This document shows, one piece after another, positions 8,996-17,154 of a DNA stretch of 64,000 nt. The first letter of the stretch is position 1. Each line of letters opens with the position of its first letter. The DNA comes from Streptomyces sp. NBC_00525. Its GTDB lineage: Bacteria > Actinomycetota > Actinomycetes > Streptomycetales > Streptomycetaceae. The stretch covers positions 1,860,001-1,924,000 of the forward strand of contig NZ_CP107834.1 of the NCBI RefSeq assembly GCF_036346595.1. The letters run 5' to 3'. The position numbers and the translations under genes are program-made. The notes under the pieces are model-generated. The model made no database searches. It saw only the letters and a list, made by a program, of their open reading frames with translations, and was not told where the DNA came from.

Positions 8996-10057
8996 CTAGA
9001 CGCCTGCGGTTCTGCGGTACTCGGCGTAGGCGTCCCGGATGCCGTCCTCGGACAGGTTCAGGTGCTCCAGGATCGTGTAGCGGCCCGGCCGGGTCCTCGG
9101 CGCGAACGCCACCACCCGGACGAACTCCTCCACGTCGAAGCCCATGTCCTCGGCCGTCACCGGCAGCCCGTGGCGCCGCAGCACCTCGGTCATCCGGACC
9201 GACTCCTGCACGGCGCCGCGCAGGTGCATGGCGAACGCGGCGCCGAGCCCGCACTGCTCGCCGTGGCTGGCGGCCCGCTGCGGGAAGAGCAGGTCGAAGG
9301 CGTGGTTGATCTCGTGGCAGGCGCCGGAGGCCGGGCGGCTGTCCCCGGCCACCGACATCGAGATCCCGGTGAGCACCAGGCCCTCGGCGAGCACCTGGAG
9401 GAACGCGTCGTCGTCCAGCCCGCCGGGGTGGCGCAGCACGGCCTCGCCGGCCTGCCGGGCCATCGCGGCGGCCAGTCCGTCGATGTCCTCGCCGTTGACC
9501 CGGTGGGCCAGCTCCCAGTCCGCGACGGCGGAGATGTTGGACAGCGCGTCCCCGATGCCGGACCGCACGAAGCGGGCGGGGGCCTCGCGGATGACGTCGA
9601 GGTCGATGACGACGGCGATCGGGTTCGGCACGCCGTACGAGCCCCGGCCCGCGTCGTTGTCGAGCGTGGCCACCGGGGAGCACAGCCCGTCGTGGGACAG
9701 GTTCGTCGCCACGGCGACCAGCGGCAGCCCGACGCGCGCCGCGGCGAACTTGGCGCAGTCGATGATCTTGCCGCCGCCGAGGCCCACCACCGCGTCGTAC
9801 CGCCCGGACTTCATGGCCTCGGCGAGCTTGACGGCGTCGTTCAGCGTGCCGCCGCCCACCTCGAACCAGGAGGCGCCCGGCAGGCCGTCCGAGAGCCGTT
9901 CCCGCAGGGCCCGGCCGGAACCCCCGCTGATCGCCACCGCCAGCTTGCCGGAGCCGGAGATCCGCTGGTCGGCGAGGACGGCCGCCAGATTCGCGAGGGC
10001 TCCGGGCCGGATGTCGACGACGACCGGCGCGGGGATCAGCCGGGTCAGTACTGGCAC
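8996..10057 (-). CDS. sn-glycerol-1-phosphate dehydrogenase-like (iron-containing alcohol dehydrogenase superfamily)
   Basis: A 353-residue NAD(P)- and metal-dependent dehydrogenase. Start is GTG 10057, 13 bp inside the preceding gene and preceded by GGAAG. The nucleotide-binding GGGKIIDCAKFAA lies near residue 95. NLSHDGLCSPVA and the metal-site pair SGACHEINHAFD and ASHGEQCGLG are the arrangement seen in G1P dehydrogenases (archaeal EgsA, Bacillus AraM), which reduce DHAP to sn-glycerol-1-phosphate. Substrate is inferred from family only; related branches act on other polyols. Overlap with the nucleotidyltransferase implies that enzyme uses this product. It ends at a strong hairpin. Confidence 0.75.
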   Translation of the reverse strand: MPVLTRLIPAPVVVDIRPGALANLAAVLADQRISGSGKLAVAISGGSGRALRERLSDGLPGASWFEVGGGTLNDAVKLAEAMKSGRYDAVVGLGGGKIIDCAKFAAARVGLPLVAVATNLSHDGLCSPVATLDNDAGRGSYGVPNPIAVVIDLDVIREAPARFVRSGIGDALSNISAVADWELAHRVNGEDIDGLAAAMARQAGEAVLRHPGGLDDDAFLQVLAEGLVLTGISMSVAGDSRPASGACHEINHAFDLLFPQRAASHGEQCGLGAAFAMHLRGAVQESVRMTEVLRRHGLPVTAEDMGFDVEEFVRVVAFAPRTRPGRYTILEHLNLSEDGIRDAYAEYRRTAGV

Positions 10058-10797
10058 GCGATCTTCCTGCCCTTGGCGAGGTCGTCGTGGTTGTCGATCT
10101 CGACCCACTGGACGTCGCCGATCGGCTCCACGTCGATCTTGAAGCCGCGGTTGACGAGCTCCTGGTAGCCGTCCTCGTAGTAGAGGTCCGGGTCGCGCTC
10201 GAAGGTGGTCCTCAGCGCGTCGGCCAGCGCCTCGGCGGCCTCGGCCTCGATGAGGGTGACGCCGATGTACTCGCCGGTGGCCTCGGCCGGGTCCATCAGC
10301 TTGGTGATGCGCCGGACGCCCTCGGCGGGGTCCACGACGACCTTCATCTCCTCGTCGGCGAGCTGCTTCACCGTGTCGAGGGCGAGGATGATCTTCTTGC
10401 CCTCGCCGCGCGCGGCCAGCAGCGACTTCTCGACGGAGACCGGGTGCACGGTGTCGCCGTTGGCGAGCAGGACTCCGTCCTTGAGGGCGTCCCGGCCGCA
10501 CCACAGGGAGTAGGCGTTGTTCCACTCCTCGGCCTTGTCGTTGTCGATCAGCGTGATGCTGACGCCGTACTTGGCCTCCAGCGCCGCCTTGCGCTCGTAC
10601 AGGGCCTCCTTGCGGTAGCCCACGATGATCGCGACCTCGGTCAGCCCGACCTCGGCGAAGTTGCCGAGCGCCAGGTCGACGACGGTGATGCTCTCCTCGT
10701 CGCCCTCGGGCCCGACCGGCACCAGGGCCTTGGGCAGCGTGTCGGTGTAGGGGCGCAGACGGCGGCCGGCGCCGGCCGCCAGAATCATGCCGATCAT
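10045..10797 (-). CDS. Nucleotidyltransferase, possible CTP:glycerol/alcohol-phosphate cytidylyltransferase
   Basis: A 250-residue nucleotidyltransferase of the GalU/RmlA-like fold, closest by pattern to the phosphocholine/polyol-phosphate cytidylyltransferases. The N-terminal LAAGAGRRLRPYTDTLPKAL binds the NTP. LIDNDKAEEWNNAYSLW and LLANGDTVHP (the metal Asp in place of the usual D-x-D) lie in the catalytic core, and VQWVEIDNHDDL closes the domain. It starts 28 bp after galU with AAGGAG and overlaps the dehydrogenase by 13 bp. Paired with a G1P-dehydrogenase homologue, the simplest reading is synthesis of a CDP-glycerol-type donor. CDP-inositol or another activated polyol remains possible. 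Confidence 0.7.
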   Translation of the reverse strand: MIGMILAAGAGRRLRPYTDTLPKALVPVGPEGDEESITVVDLALGNFAEVGLTEVAIIVGYRKEALYERKAALEAKYGVSITLIDNDKAEEWNNAYSLWCGRDALKDGVLLANGDTVHPVSVEKSLLAARGEGKKIILALDTVKQLADEEMKVVVDPAEGVRRITKLMDPAEATGEYIGVTLIEAEAAEALADALRTTFERDPDLYYEDGYQELVNRGFKIDVEPIGDVQWVEIDNHDDLAKGRKIACQY

Positions 10798-10825
10798 GGG
10801 TGTTCTCCTTGGTCCTCGGTACGGG

Positions 10826-11716
10826 TCAGAGTTCGGCCGCTGCGAAGGAGCGCAGCCAGGTACGGAAGTCGGGGCCCAGGTCCTCGCGCTCGCAGGCGAG
10901 GCGGACGATGGCCCGCAGATAGTCGCCCCGGTCCCCGGTGTCGTAGCGGCGGCCCCGGAAGACCACGCCGTGCACCGGGCCGCCGAGCTTCTCGTCGGCG
11001 GCCAGCCGCTGGAGCGCGTCGGTCAGCTGGATCTCGCCGCCCCGGCCGGGCTCGGTCTCGCGCAGTACGGCGAAGACGGCGGGGTCCAGGACGTAGCGGC
11101 CGATGACCGCGAGGTTGCTGGGGGCCTCGCCCGGCTCCGGCTTCTCGACCAGGCCGGTGACCCGGACGAGGTCGTCCTCCGCCGTGGGCTCCACCGCCGC
11201 GCAGCCGTACTGCTGGATCATCGCGGGCGGGACCTCCATGAGCGCGACGACGCTGCCGCCCTCGCGCTGCTGGACCTCGGTCATCCGGGTCAGCAGCGGG
11301 TCGCGCGGGTCGATCAGGTCGTCGCCGAGCAGGACCGCGAACGGCTCGTCCCCGACATGGGGCTCCGCGCACAGGACTGCGTGCCCGAGACCCTTGGGGT
11401 CGCCCTGGCGGACGTAGTGCATGGTGGCGAGTTCGTTGGACTCCTGGACCTTGGCCAGCCGTGCGGCGTCGCCCTTGCGGGTCAGCGCCGACTCCAGCTC
11501 GTAGTTCCGGTCGAAGTGGTCCTCCAGCGGCCGCTTGTTGCGTCCGGTGACCATCAGGACGTCGTTCAGGCCCGCTGCGGCGGCCTCCTCCACGACGTAC
11601 TGGATCGCCGGCTTGTCGACGACCGGCAGCATCTCCTTGGGAGTGGCCTTCGTCGCCGGCAGGAACCGGGTACCGAGCCCGGCGGCCGGTATGACGGCCT
11701 TCTGGATCTTGCGCAT
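10826..11716 (-). CDS. galU: UTP-glucose-1-phosphate uridylyltransferase (GalU)
   Basis: Makes UDP-glucose, the substrate of GalE and many glycosyltransferases. Start taken at ATG 11716 ([20 protein letters not shown]). The open frame upstream is not GalU-like. The protein has 296 residues, with [37 protein letters not shown] and [19 protein letters not shown], all classic bacterial GalU features. It lies 97 bp after rne and is first of a galU-nucleotidyltransferase-dehydrogenase run, possibly read from an rne promoter. A UDP-sugar enzyme here complements galE at 3.2-4.1 kb. Confidence 0.95.
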   Translation of the reverse strand: MRKIQKAVIPAAGLGTRFLPATKATPKEMLPVVDKPAIQYVVEEAAAAGLNDVLMVTGRNKRPLEDHFDRNYELESALTRKGDAARLAKVQESNELATMHYVRQGDPKGLGHAVLCAEPHVGDEPFAVLLGDDLIDPRDPLLTRMTEVQQREGGSVVALMEVPPAMIQQYGCAAVEPTAEDDLVRVTGLVEKPEPGEAPSNLAVIGRYVLDPAVFAVLRETEPGRGGEIQLTDALQRLAADEKLGGPVHGVVFRGRRYDTGDRGDYLRAIVRLACEREDLGPDFRTWLRSFAAAEL

Positions 11717-11813
11717 GGGGGGCTTTCTGTCAGGGGCGGGAGCGGCCCGCGCCGCGGCCGGCCGGTCCCTCGGGGGGACCGGCCGGACCGCGCCGCGCAC
11801 GTACGGGGGCGGG

Positions 11814-14800
11814 TCAGCCCTCGTCGGCCGCGGCCGTGACGGACGGGGCGGACTGCTCGGCCGCCGCCGTCTTCTTCGCCGCCGCCTTCTTGGCCGTCGT
11901 CTTCTTCGCGGCCGTCTTCTTGGCCGCGGTCTTCTTGACGGCCGCCTTCTTGGCCGTGGCCTTCTTGGCGGTCTTGCGGGCCGCCTTCTTGGCCGTGGCG
12001 GCCTCGGGCTCGGCCGCCGGCGCCTCGGAGGCGGGGGCCTCGGAGGACACGGGGGCCTCGCTGGCGGGGGCCTCGTTGGCCTCAGTGGCCTCGGGGGTCT
12101 CCACCACGACGACCGCGGCCTCCTCCGCCCCTGCGGGGGAACCGGCGGGCGCGCTCACCTTGCGGGTGGCGCGGCGCCGGACGCGCGGCGGGGCGGCCGG
12201 CTCCTCTGCCGGGGCCTCGGCGTGCGCGGCCTCGACGACCGGGTCCTCGGCGGCGACCGGGTCCGGCACGGGCGCCGGCTCCTCGGCGGTGGCCGACGCG
12301 AGCGCGGCCGGCTCCGCCGGGGCCGGTTCGGCCACGACCGCTTCGGCCGGGGCACCCGCCGGGGCGGTGGCCTTACGGGTCGCCCGGCGCCGGGTCCGGC
12401 CCTGCGGGGCCTCGGCCGGTGTCTCCTGCGGGGCCTCGGCGGGCGCCGCGGCCTCGGGCTCCGGCTGCGCGACCGGCTCGGCGGCCGGGGCGGCCTCGGG
12501 CTCCCGCGCCGGGGCGGCGGACTTCGGGGCGCCGGCCGGGGCCGATGCCTTACGGGTCGCCCGGCGGCGACCGCGGCCGCGCGATGCGGCGGCCTCGGCC
12601 TCGGCGGCGCTGCTGTACAGCTCCTCGTCCGGGGCGAACTCCGGCTCGGGCAGGGCGACCGGCGTCGCGGCCTCCGCCGCCACCTCGGCCGCGCTCTCGG
12701 CCTCGGGCTCCGCCTCGGCGGCGTGCTCGTGGGTGTGCTCGTGGCCGTGGTCGTGCTCGTGGTCCTGGCCGGCACCGCCGCGGCGCTTCTTGGAGCGCTT
12801 GCCGCCGCCCCCGCCGCCCACCGATGAGGGCTGCTCCATGTGGACGATGACCCCGCGGCCGTTGCAGTGCACGCAGGTCTCGGAGAAGGACTCCAGCAGC
12901 CCCTGCCCGACCCGCTTGCGGGTCATCTGGACCAGGCCCAGGGAGGTGACCTCGGCGACCTGGTGCTTCGTACGGTCGCGGCCCAGGCACTCCAGCAGGC
13001 GCCGCAGCACCAGGTCCCGGTTGGACTCCAGCACCATGTCGATGAAGTCGACGACGACGATGCCGCCGAGGTCGCGCAGCCGCAGCTGGCGCACGATCTC
13101 CTCGGCCGCCTCCAGGTTGTTCTTGGTGACGGTCTCTTCCAGGTTGCCGCCCTGGCCGGTGAACTTGCCGGTGTTGACGTCGACGACGACCATCGCCTCG
13201 GTCTTGTCGATCACCAGCGAGCCGCCGCTCGGCAGGTAGACCTTGCGGTCCAGCGCCTTCATGAGCTGCTCGTCGATCCGGTACGTCGCGAAGACGTCCA
13301 CCTCGGACGTCCACCGCGAGAGCCGGTCCGTCAGGTCGGGCGCCACGTGCGAGACGTAGCCGTGGATGGTCTCCCACGCGTCGTCGCCGCTGACGATGAC
13401 CTTGGAGAAGTCCTCGTTGAAGATGTCCCGGACGACGCGGACGGTCATGTCCGGCTCGCCGTACAGAAGGGTCGGCGCGTTGGAGCCGCCGGTGCCCTTC
13501 GCCTTCTTCCGGATGTCCTCCCACTGCTGCTGCAGCCGCTCGACGTCACGGCGCAGCTCGTCCTCGCTCGCGCCCTCGGCGGCGGTGCGCACGATGACGC
13601 CCGCGTCCTCGGGGACGATCTTCTTGAGGATGGTCTTGAGCCGGGCGCGCTCGGTGTCGGGCAGCTTGCGGCTGATCCCGGTCATCGAGCCCTCGGGCAC
13701 GTAGACCAGGTAGCGGCCGGGCAGCGAGACCTGGCTCGTCAGACGGGCACCCTTGTGGCCGATCGGGTCCTTGGTGACCTGGACCAGGACGGACTGGCCG
13801 GACTTGAGCGCGGTCTCGATGCGGCGCGGCCCGTGGGCCATGCCGAGCGCCTCGAAGTTGACCTCACCGGCGTACAGGACGGCGTTGCGGCCCTTGCCGA
13901 TGTCGACGAAGGCGGCCTCCATGGACGGCAGCACGTTCTGGACCTTGCCCAGGTAGACGTTGCCGACGTAGCTGGTGGCCTGCTCCTTGTTGACGTAGTG
14001 CTCCACGAGCACGTTGTCCTCGAGGACGCCGATCTGCGTGCGCTCACCGCTCTGGCGGACGACCATGACGCGCTCGACGGCCTCGCGGCGGGCCAGGAAC
14101 TCCGCCTCGGTGATGATCGGCACCCGGCGTCGGCCCTGCTCGCGGCCCTCGCGGCGGCGCTGCTTCTTGGCCTCCATACGGGTCGAGCCCTTGATGGACT
14201 GGACCTCGTCGAAGCCGGTGCCGGGCTCCCGCTCCTCCTTCTTGCGGGGCTCGCGGACCTTGACGACGGTGCGCTCCGGGTCGTCCGTGCCGGTCTCGGC
14301 CTCGGGCAGGACGTCACCGCTGCGGCGGCGGCGGCGCCGACGCCGGCGGCTGCTGCTCGTGCCGGAGGCGACGGCCTCGTGCTCGTCGTGGTCCTCGTCG
14401 CCCTCGTCCTCGGACTCCTGGGCGGCGGCCCCGGACTCGTCCTCGGTGTGGTCGGCGGCCTCGTCCGCGTGCTGCGGCTCGGAGTGCTCGTCGTCGCCGG
14501 TCTCGCCCCGGCGGCGGCGACGGCCACCCCGGCGGCGGCGGCGCGAGGGGCGGTCGCCGTACTCGTCGGTGTCCTCGCCGTCGTGCCCGGCCTCGGCGGC
14601 GGCCTCCGGCTCCGGCTCGTCCTCCGGCTGCTCCCGCTCCGGGGCGGCGGTCACCGTCTCGGCGGCGTCGGCGGCCTCCACGGCCTCGCCCCGGCGGCGG
14701 CGACGGCGGCGCGAACCGCCCTGCGGCCCGGACTCGGACTCGGCGCGCTCCTGGACCGGGGCGGGCTCGTCGGCCGGCTCCTCCTGCGAGACCGCGGCAG

Positions 14801-16097
14801 CAGCGGCGGCGGCCGCGGTCTCCGGGGTCTGGAACATCGGCTCGGCGAAGACCGGCGCCTGGAAGACGGCGACGGCCGGGCGGGTCGCGCGGCGGCTGCG
14901 GCGCGCCGGCTCCTCCGTCTGCGCGGTGAACTCGGGGCGGCCGGCGGCGGCGGTGACCCGGCGGCGCTGACGGCCGCGCGGGGCGGCCTCCTCGACCTCG
15001 ACCGGCTCGGCGGCCAGCTCCTCGACGGCGGCCTCGGGCAGGCTCTCGCCGGTCTGCACATCGGCGGGCTGCTCGTCGGCGGCCTTCGGCGCACCGGCCG
15101 GGGACGCCGCGCGGCGCGTGGCGCGTCGGCGACCGCGCGGGGCCTCGGCGGCGGGCTCGGCGACCGGCTCGGCGGGCTCGGCCGTTGCGGTGACCTCGTC
15201 GGTCTCCTCGGCCTCTTCCTCCTCCGCCTCGTCGGCCTCCTCGGCGACCGGCTCCACGGGGGCGACGGCCTGCGGGGCACCGGCCGGGGCGGACGCCCGG
15301 CGGCGGGCACGGCCGCGCGGGGCCTCGGCGGGCTCGTCGGCGGCGACCGGCTCGGCGGCGGGCTCGGCCACGGCGGGCTCCTCGACGATCTCGACCGGCT
15401 CGGCGGCCTTGGGCGCACCGGCGGGCGACGTGGCCTTGCGGACGGCACGGCGGCGGGTGCGGGGGGCCTCGGCGGCGGGCTCCGCGACCGGTTCGGGGCT
15501 CTCGGCCACCACGGCCTCCTCAACGATCTCGACCGGCTCGACGGCCTTCGGCGCACCGGCGGGCGAGGTCGCCTTGCGCACGGCACGGCGGCGCGGACGC
15601 GCCGGGGCGGCGGGCTCCGCGGCCGGCTCGGGGCTCTCCGCCACCACGGCCTCCTCAACGATCTCGACCGGCTCGACGGCCTTCGGCGCACCGGCGGGCG
15701 ACGTGGCCTTGCGGACCGCGCGGCGGCGGGTGCGGGGGGCCTCGGCGGCGGGCTCCGCCGCGGGCTCTTCGGCGACCGGCTCGGCGGCCGGGGCGGGCTC
15801 CACGATCTCCGCCGGCTCGGCGGCCTGCGGCGCGCCCGGGGCGGAGGTGGCCTTGCGGACCGCGCGGCGGCGCGGGCGGGCCGGGGCGGCGTCGGCGGCC
15901 GGCTCGGCGTTCGTCGGGGACTCTCCGGCGTCAACGGCCGGTATGGCCGCGGCGTCGGCGGCGGCCCGTTCCCCCGTGGTCGGGGGGCCGGCGGGGCGTG
16001 AGGCCGCGCGGCGCCTGCGGCGCGGCGGCAGCTTGTCGCCGGGGGTGTTGTTGTCCTCTGCGTTTCCGGCGGTGCCGGATTCGTTCGGCTGGGGCAT
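11814..16097 (-). CDS. rne: Ribonuclease E/G family endoribonuclease (RNase ES type)
   Basis: Single-strand-specific endoribonuclease for rRNA/tRNA processing and mRNA decay. At 1427 residues it is far longer than E. coli RNase G. The catalytic part is central, about residues 655-1090. It has an S1 domain ([20 protein letters not shown]), DNase-I-like catalytic segments [10 protein letters not shown] and DFIDM, and a zinc link CVHCNGRG near 1076. It is flanked by an acidic, Pro/Ala/Arg-rich N-terminal arm and a C-terminal arm with a His-rich patch ([13 protein letters not shown]) and a Lys/Ala tail like those of HupS or histone H1. Streptomyces RNase ES is known to have this central-core layout with scaffold arms. 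About ten copies of an RRRAxRKxxxPAGxP element occur in the two arms. Start ATG 16097 has GGGAG about 12 nt upstream. Confidence 0.93.
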   Translation of the reverse strand: MPQPNESGTAGNAEDNNTPGDKLPPRRRRRAASRPAGPPTTGERAAADAAAIPAVDAGESPTNAEPAADAAPARPRRRAVRKATSAPGAPQAAEPAEIVEPAPAAEPVAEEPAAEPAAEAPRTRRRAVRKATSPAGAPKAVEPVEIVEEAVVAESPEPAAEPAAPARPRRRAVRKATSPAGAPKAVEPVEIVEEAVVAESPEPVAEPAAEAPRTRRRAVRKATSPAGAPKAAEPVEIVEEPAVAEPAAEPVAADEPAEAPRGRARRRASAPAGAPQAVAPVEPVAEEADEAEEEEAEETDEVTATAEPAEPVAEPAAEAPRGRRRATRRAASPAGAPKAADEQPADVQTGESLPEAAVEELAAEPVEVEEAAPRGRQRRRVTAAAGRPEFTAQTEEPARRSRRATRPAVAVFQAPVFAEPMFQTPETAAAAAAAAVSQEEPADEPAPVQERAESESGPQGGSRRRRRRRGEAVEAADAAETVTAAPEREQPEDEPEPEAAAEAGHDGEDTDEYGDRPSRRRRRGGRRRRRGETGDDEHSEPQHADEAADHTEDESGAAAQESEDEGDEDHDEHEAVASGTSSSRRRRRRRRRSGDVLPEAETGTDDPERTVVKVREPRKKEEREPGTGFDEVQSIKGSTRMEAKKQRRREGREQGRRRVPIITEAEFLARREAVERVMVVRQSGERTQIGVLEDNVLVEHYVNKEQATSYVGNVYLGKVQNVLPSMEAAFVDIGKGRNAVLYAGEVNFEALGMAHGPRRIETALKSGQSVLVQVTKDPIGHKGARLTSQVSLPGRYLVYVPEGSMTGISRKLPDTERARLKTILKKIVPEDAGVIVRTAAEGASEDELRRDVERLQQQWEDIRKKAKGTGGSNAPTLLYGEPDMTVRVVRDIFNEDFSKVIVSGDDAWETIHGYVSHVAPDLTDRLSRWTSEVDVFATYRIDEQLMKALDRKVYLPSGGSLVIDKTEAMVVVDVNTGKFTGQGGNLEETVTKNNLEAAEEIVRQLRLRDLGGIVVVDFIDMVLESNRDLVLRRLLECLGRDRTKHQVAEVTSLGLVQMTRKRVGQGLLESFSETCVHCNGRGVIVHMEQPSSVGGGGGGKRSKKRRGGAGQDHEHDHGHEHTHEHAAEAEPEAESAAEVAAEAATPVALPEPEFAPDEELYSSAAEAEAAASRGRGRRRATRKASAPAGAPKSAAPAREPEAAPAAEPVAQPEPEAAAPAEAPQETPAEAPQGRTRRRATRKATAPAGAPAEAVVAEPAPAEPAALASATAEEPAPVPDPVAAEDPVVEAAHAEAPAEEPAAPPRVRRRATRKVSAPAGSPAGAEEAAVVVVETPEATEANEAPASEAPVSSEAPASEAPAAEPEAATAKKAARKTAKKATAKKAAVKKTAAKKTAAKKTTAKKAAAKKTAAAEQSAPSVTAAADEG
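15400..15870 (-). repeat. In-frame tandem repeats in the rne N-terminal arm
   Basis: Units with a period of about 140 bp (starting near 15431, 15571, 15708 and 15851) encode [15 protein letters not shown] plus a PVEIVEE segment. Copies 1-3 are nearly identical in DNA, so unequal crossing-over could change copy number. Further, more diverged copies lie on both sides and in the C-terminal arm. Confidence 0.75.
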
Positions 16098-16228
16098 GCG
16101 GGCGGTTCTCCCGTCGCGCTACCGGGGCGCCGCGCCTGGTTCCGGTCCGGCTCGGGCCGCGTACAGTCGCGGCTCCGCCGTCCGGGGCGCGGGCGCCGCA
16201 CGGAAGCTGAATGTCTGGCTCGCCGGTT

Positions 16229-16249
16229 CCGTACGCGGTGTGCGTACGG
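16229..16249 (-). terminator. Hairpin in the gap upstream of rne
   Basis: A perfect 8-bp stem, ccgtacgc (16229-16236) with gcgtacgg (16242-16249), and a 5-nt loop. It lies 80 bp past the TIGR03936-type stop and 132 bp before the rne start. It may be a terminator for the upstream gene or part of the rne leader. Confidence 0.4.
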
Positions 16250-16329
16250 CCTGGCGAAAGTCTTATGGGTCAGCGCGCGGCCCGGCCCAGGTGGCTCCCG
16301 AGCGCGAGGGCTGCGCTACAACGACCGCC

Positions 16330-17154
16330 TTACGCGGAACCTGCACCTTCCGGCGCCGTCGCGACGGCGGTCCCGGCGGCCGTGGTTGCTGCGGCCGGGG
16401 CTGCCTCGCGGTCGGGCGCGAGCGGGTCGGTCACCGTGCCGGACTCCTCGTCGAAGAGCCCCTGCGCCAGCCTGGTCACCGCTGCGGGGACCGGCGGCGC
16501 CAGGTCGGCCACAACGCGGAGACCGGACAGGACGTCGTCAGGACGCACGGCAGGTGTCACGTGCCGAACGACCAGCCGCAGTATCGCACAGGCCCTGTCA
16601 CCGGACCTATCAGCCGGAAGATCGACGCTGCGGAGTTCCACCACGGCGGCGCGCGCGTCGAAGGCCCGCATGCCGTTCTTCGTACGGCGCTCGACCTCGA
16701 CGGTCTCGGCCGCGTCGAAGGCGGCGACGGCCTTCTCGGCCGCCTCCCGCTCCACCCCGTCCAGGCGGATCTCCCAGACGGAGGCGGTCAGCCGGTCGGC
16801 GAGGCCCGAGGTGCGGGCCTCGACGGCGTCCGTGATGTCCAGGCCGTCGGGCATCGAGTCGTCGAGCTGCCGGCGCAGGACGTCCGGGTCACGCCGCTCG
16901 GTGAGGGCGATCTCCAGGAACTCGGCCTCACTGCCCGTCCCGGTGGGGGCGGCGTTGGCGTACGACACCTTGGGGTGCGGGGTGAAGCCGGCCGAGTAGG
17001 CCATGGGCACCTGCGAGCGGCGCAGCGCCCGCTCGAAGGCACGCTGGAAGTCGCGGTGACTGGTGAACCGGAGGCGGCCGCGCTTGGTGTAGCGCAGTCG
17101 GATGCGCTGCACCGCCGGTGCGGGCGGCGGGCCTTCGGGCTGTCGCTTGCCCAG
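16330..17154 (-). CDS. TIGR03936-type (DUF2344) radical SAM-associated protein
   Basis: Member of a conserved family that accompanies, or is fused to, TIGR03960 B12-binding radical SAM proteins. The reaction is unknown. The conserved part is visible: RIRLRYTKRGRLRFTSHRDF, then VPMAYSAGFTPHPKVSYA and GTGSEAEFLEIAL. If translation begins at the CTG at 17154 (preceded by GAGGAG about 8 nt upstream and followed by GKRQPEGPPP), the product is 274 residues, the usual family length. No ATG or GTG suits this start. The same frame is open without a stop back to 18480, so a fusion with the upstream membrane protein is the alternative. The partner radical SAM gene lies one gene upstream. The protein ends in a low-complexity Ala/Thr tail. 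Confidence 0.75.
   Translation of the reverse strand: MGKRQPEGPPPAPAVQRIRLRYTKRGRLRFTSHRDFQRAFERALRRSQVPMAYSAGFTPHPKVSYANAAPTGTGSEAEFLEIALTERRDPDVLRRQLDDSMPDGLDITDAVEARTSGLADRLTASVWEIRLDGVEREAAEKAVAAFDAAETVEVERRTKNGMRAFDARAAVVELRSVDLPADRSGDRACAILRLVVRHVTPAVRPDDVLSGLRVVADLAPPVPAAVTRLAQGLFDEESGTVTDPLAPDREAAPAAATTAAGTAVATAPEGAGSA

Noticed and set aside
12100..15900. rne repeats as a CRISPR array
   Set aside because: The repeats are in-frame coding units of about 140 bp with similar, not unique, spacers, and no cas genes are present.
12840..16001. 1053-codon open frame on the plus strand opposite rne
   Set aside because: Leu/Gly/Arg/Asp low-complexity shadow of the repetitive rne arms; the opposite strand has the S1 and catalytic motifs.
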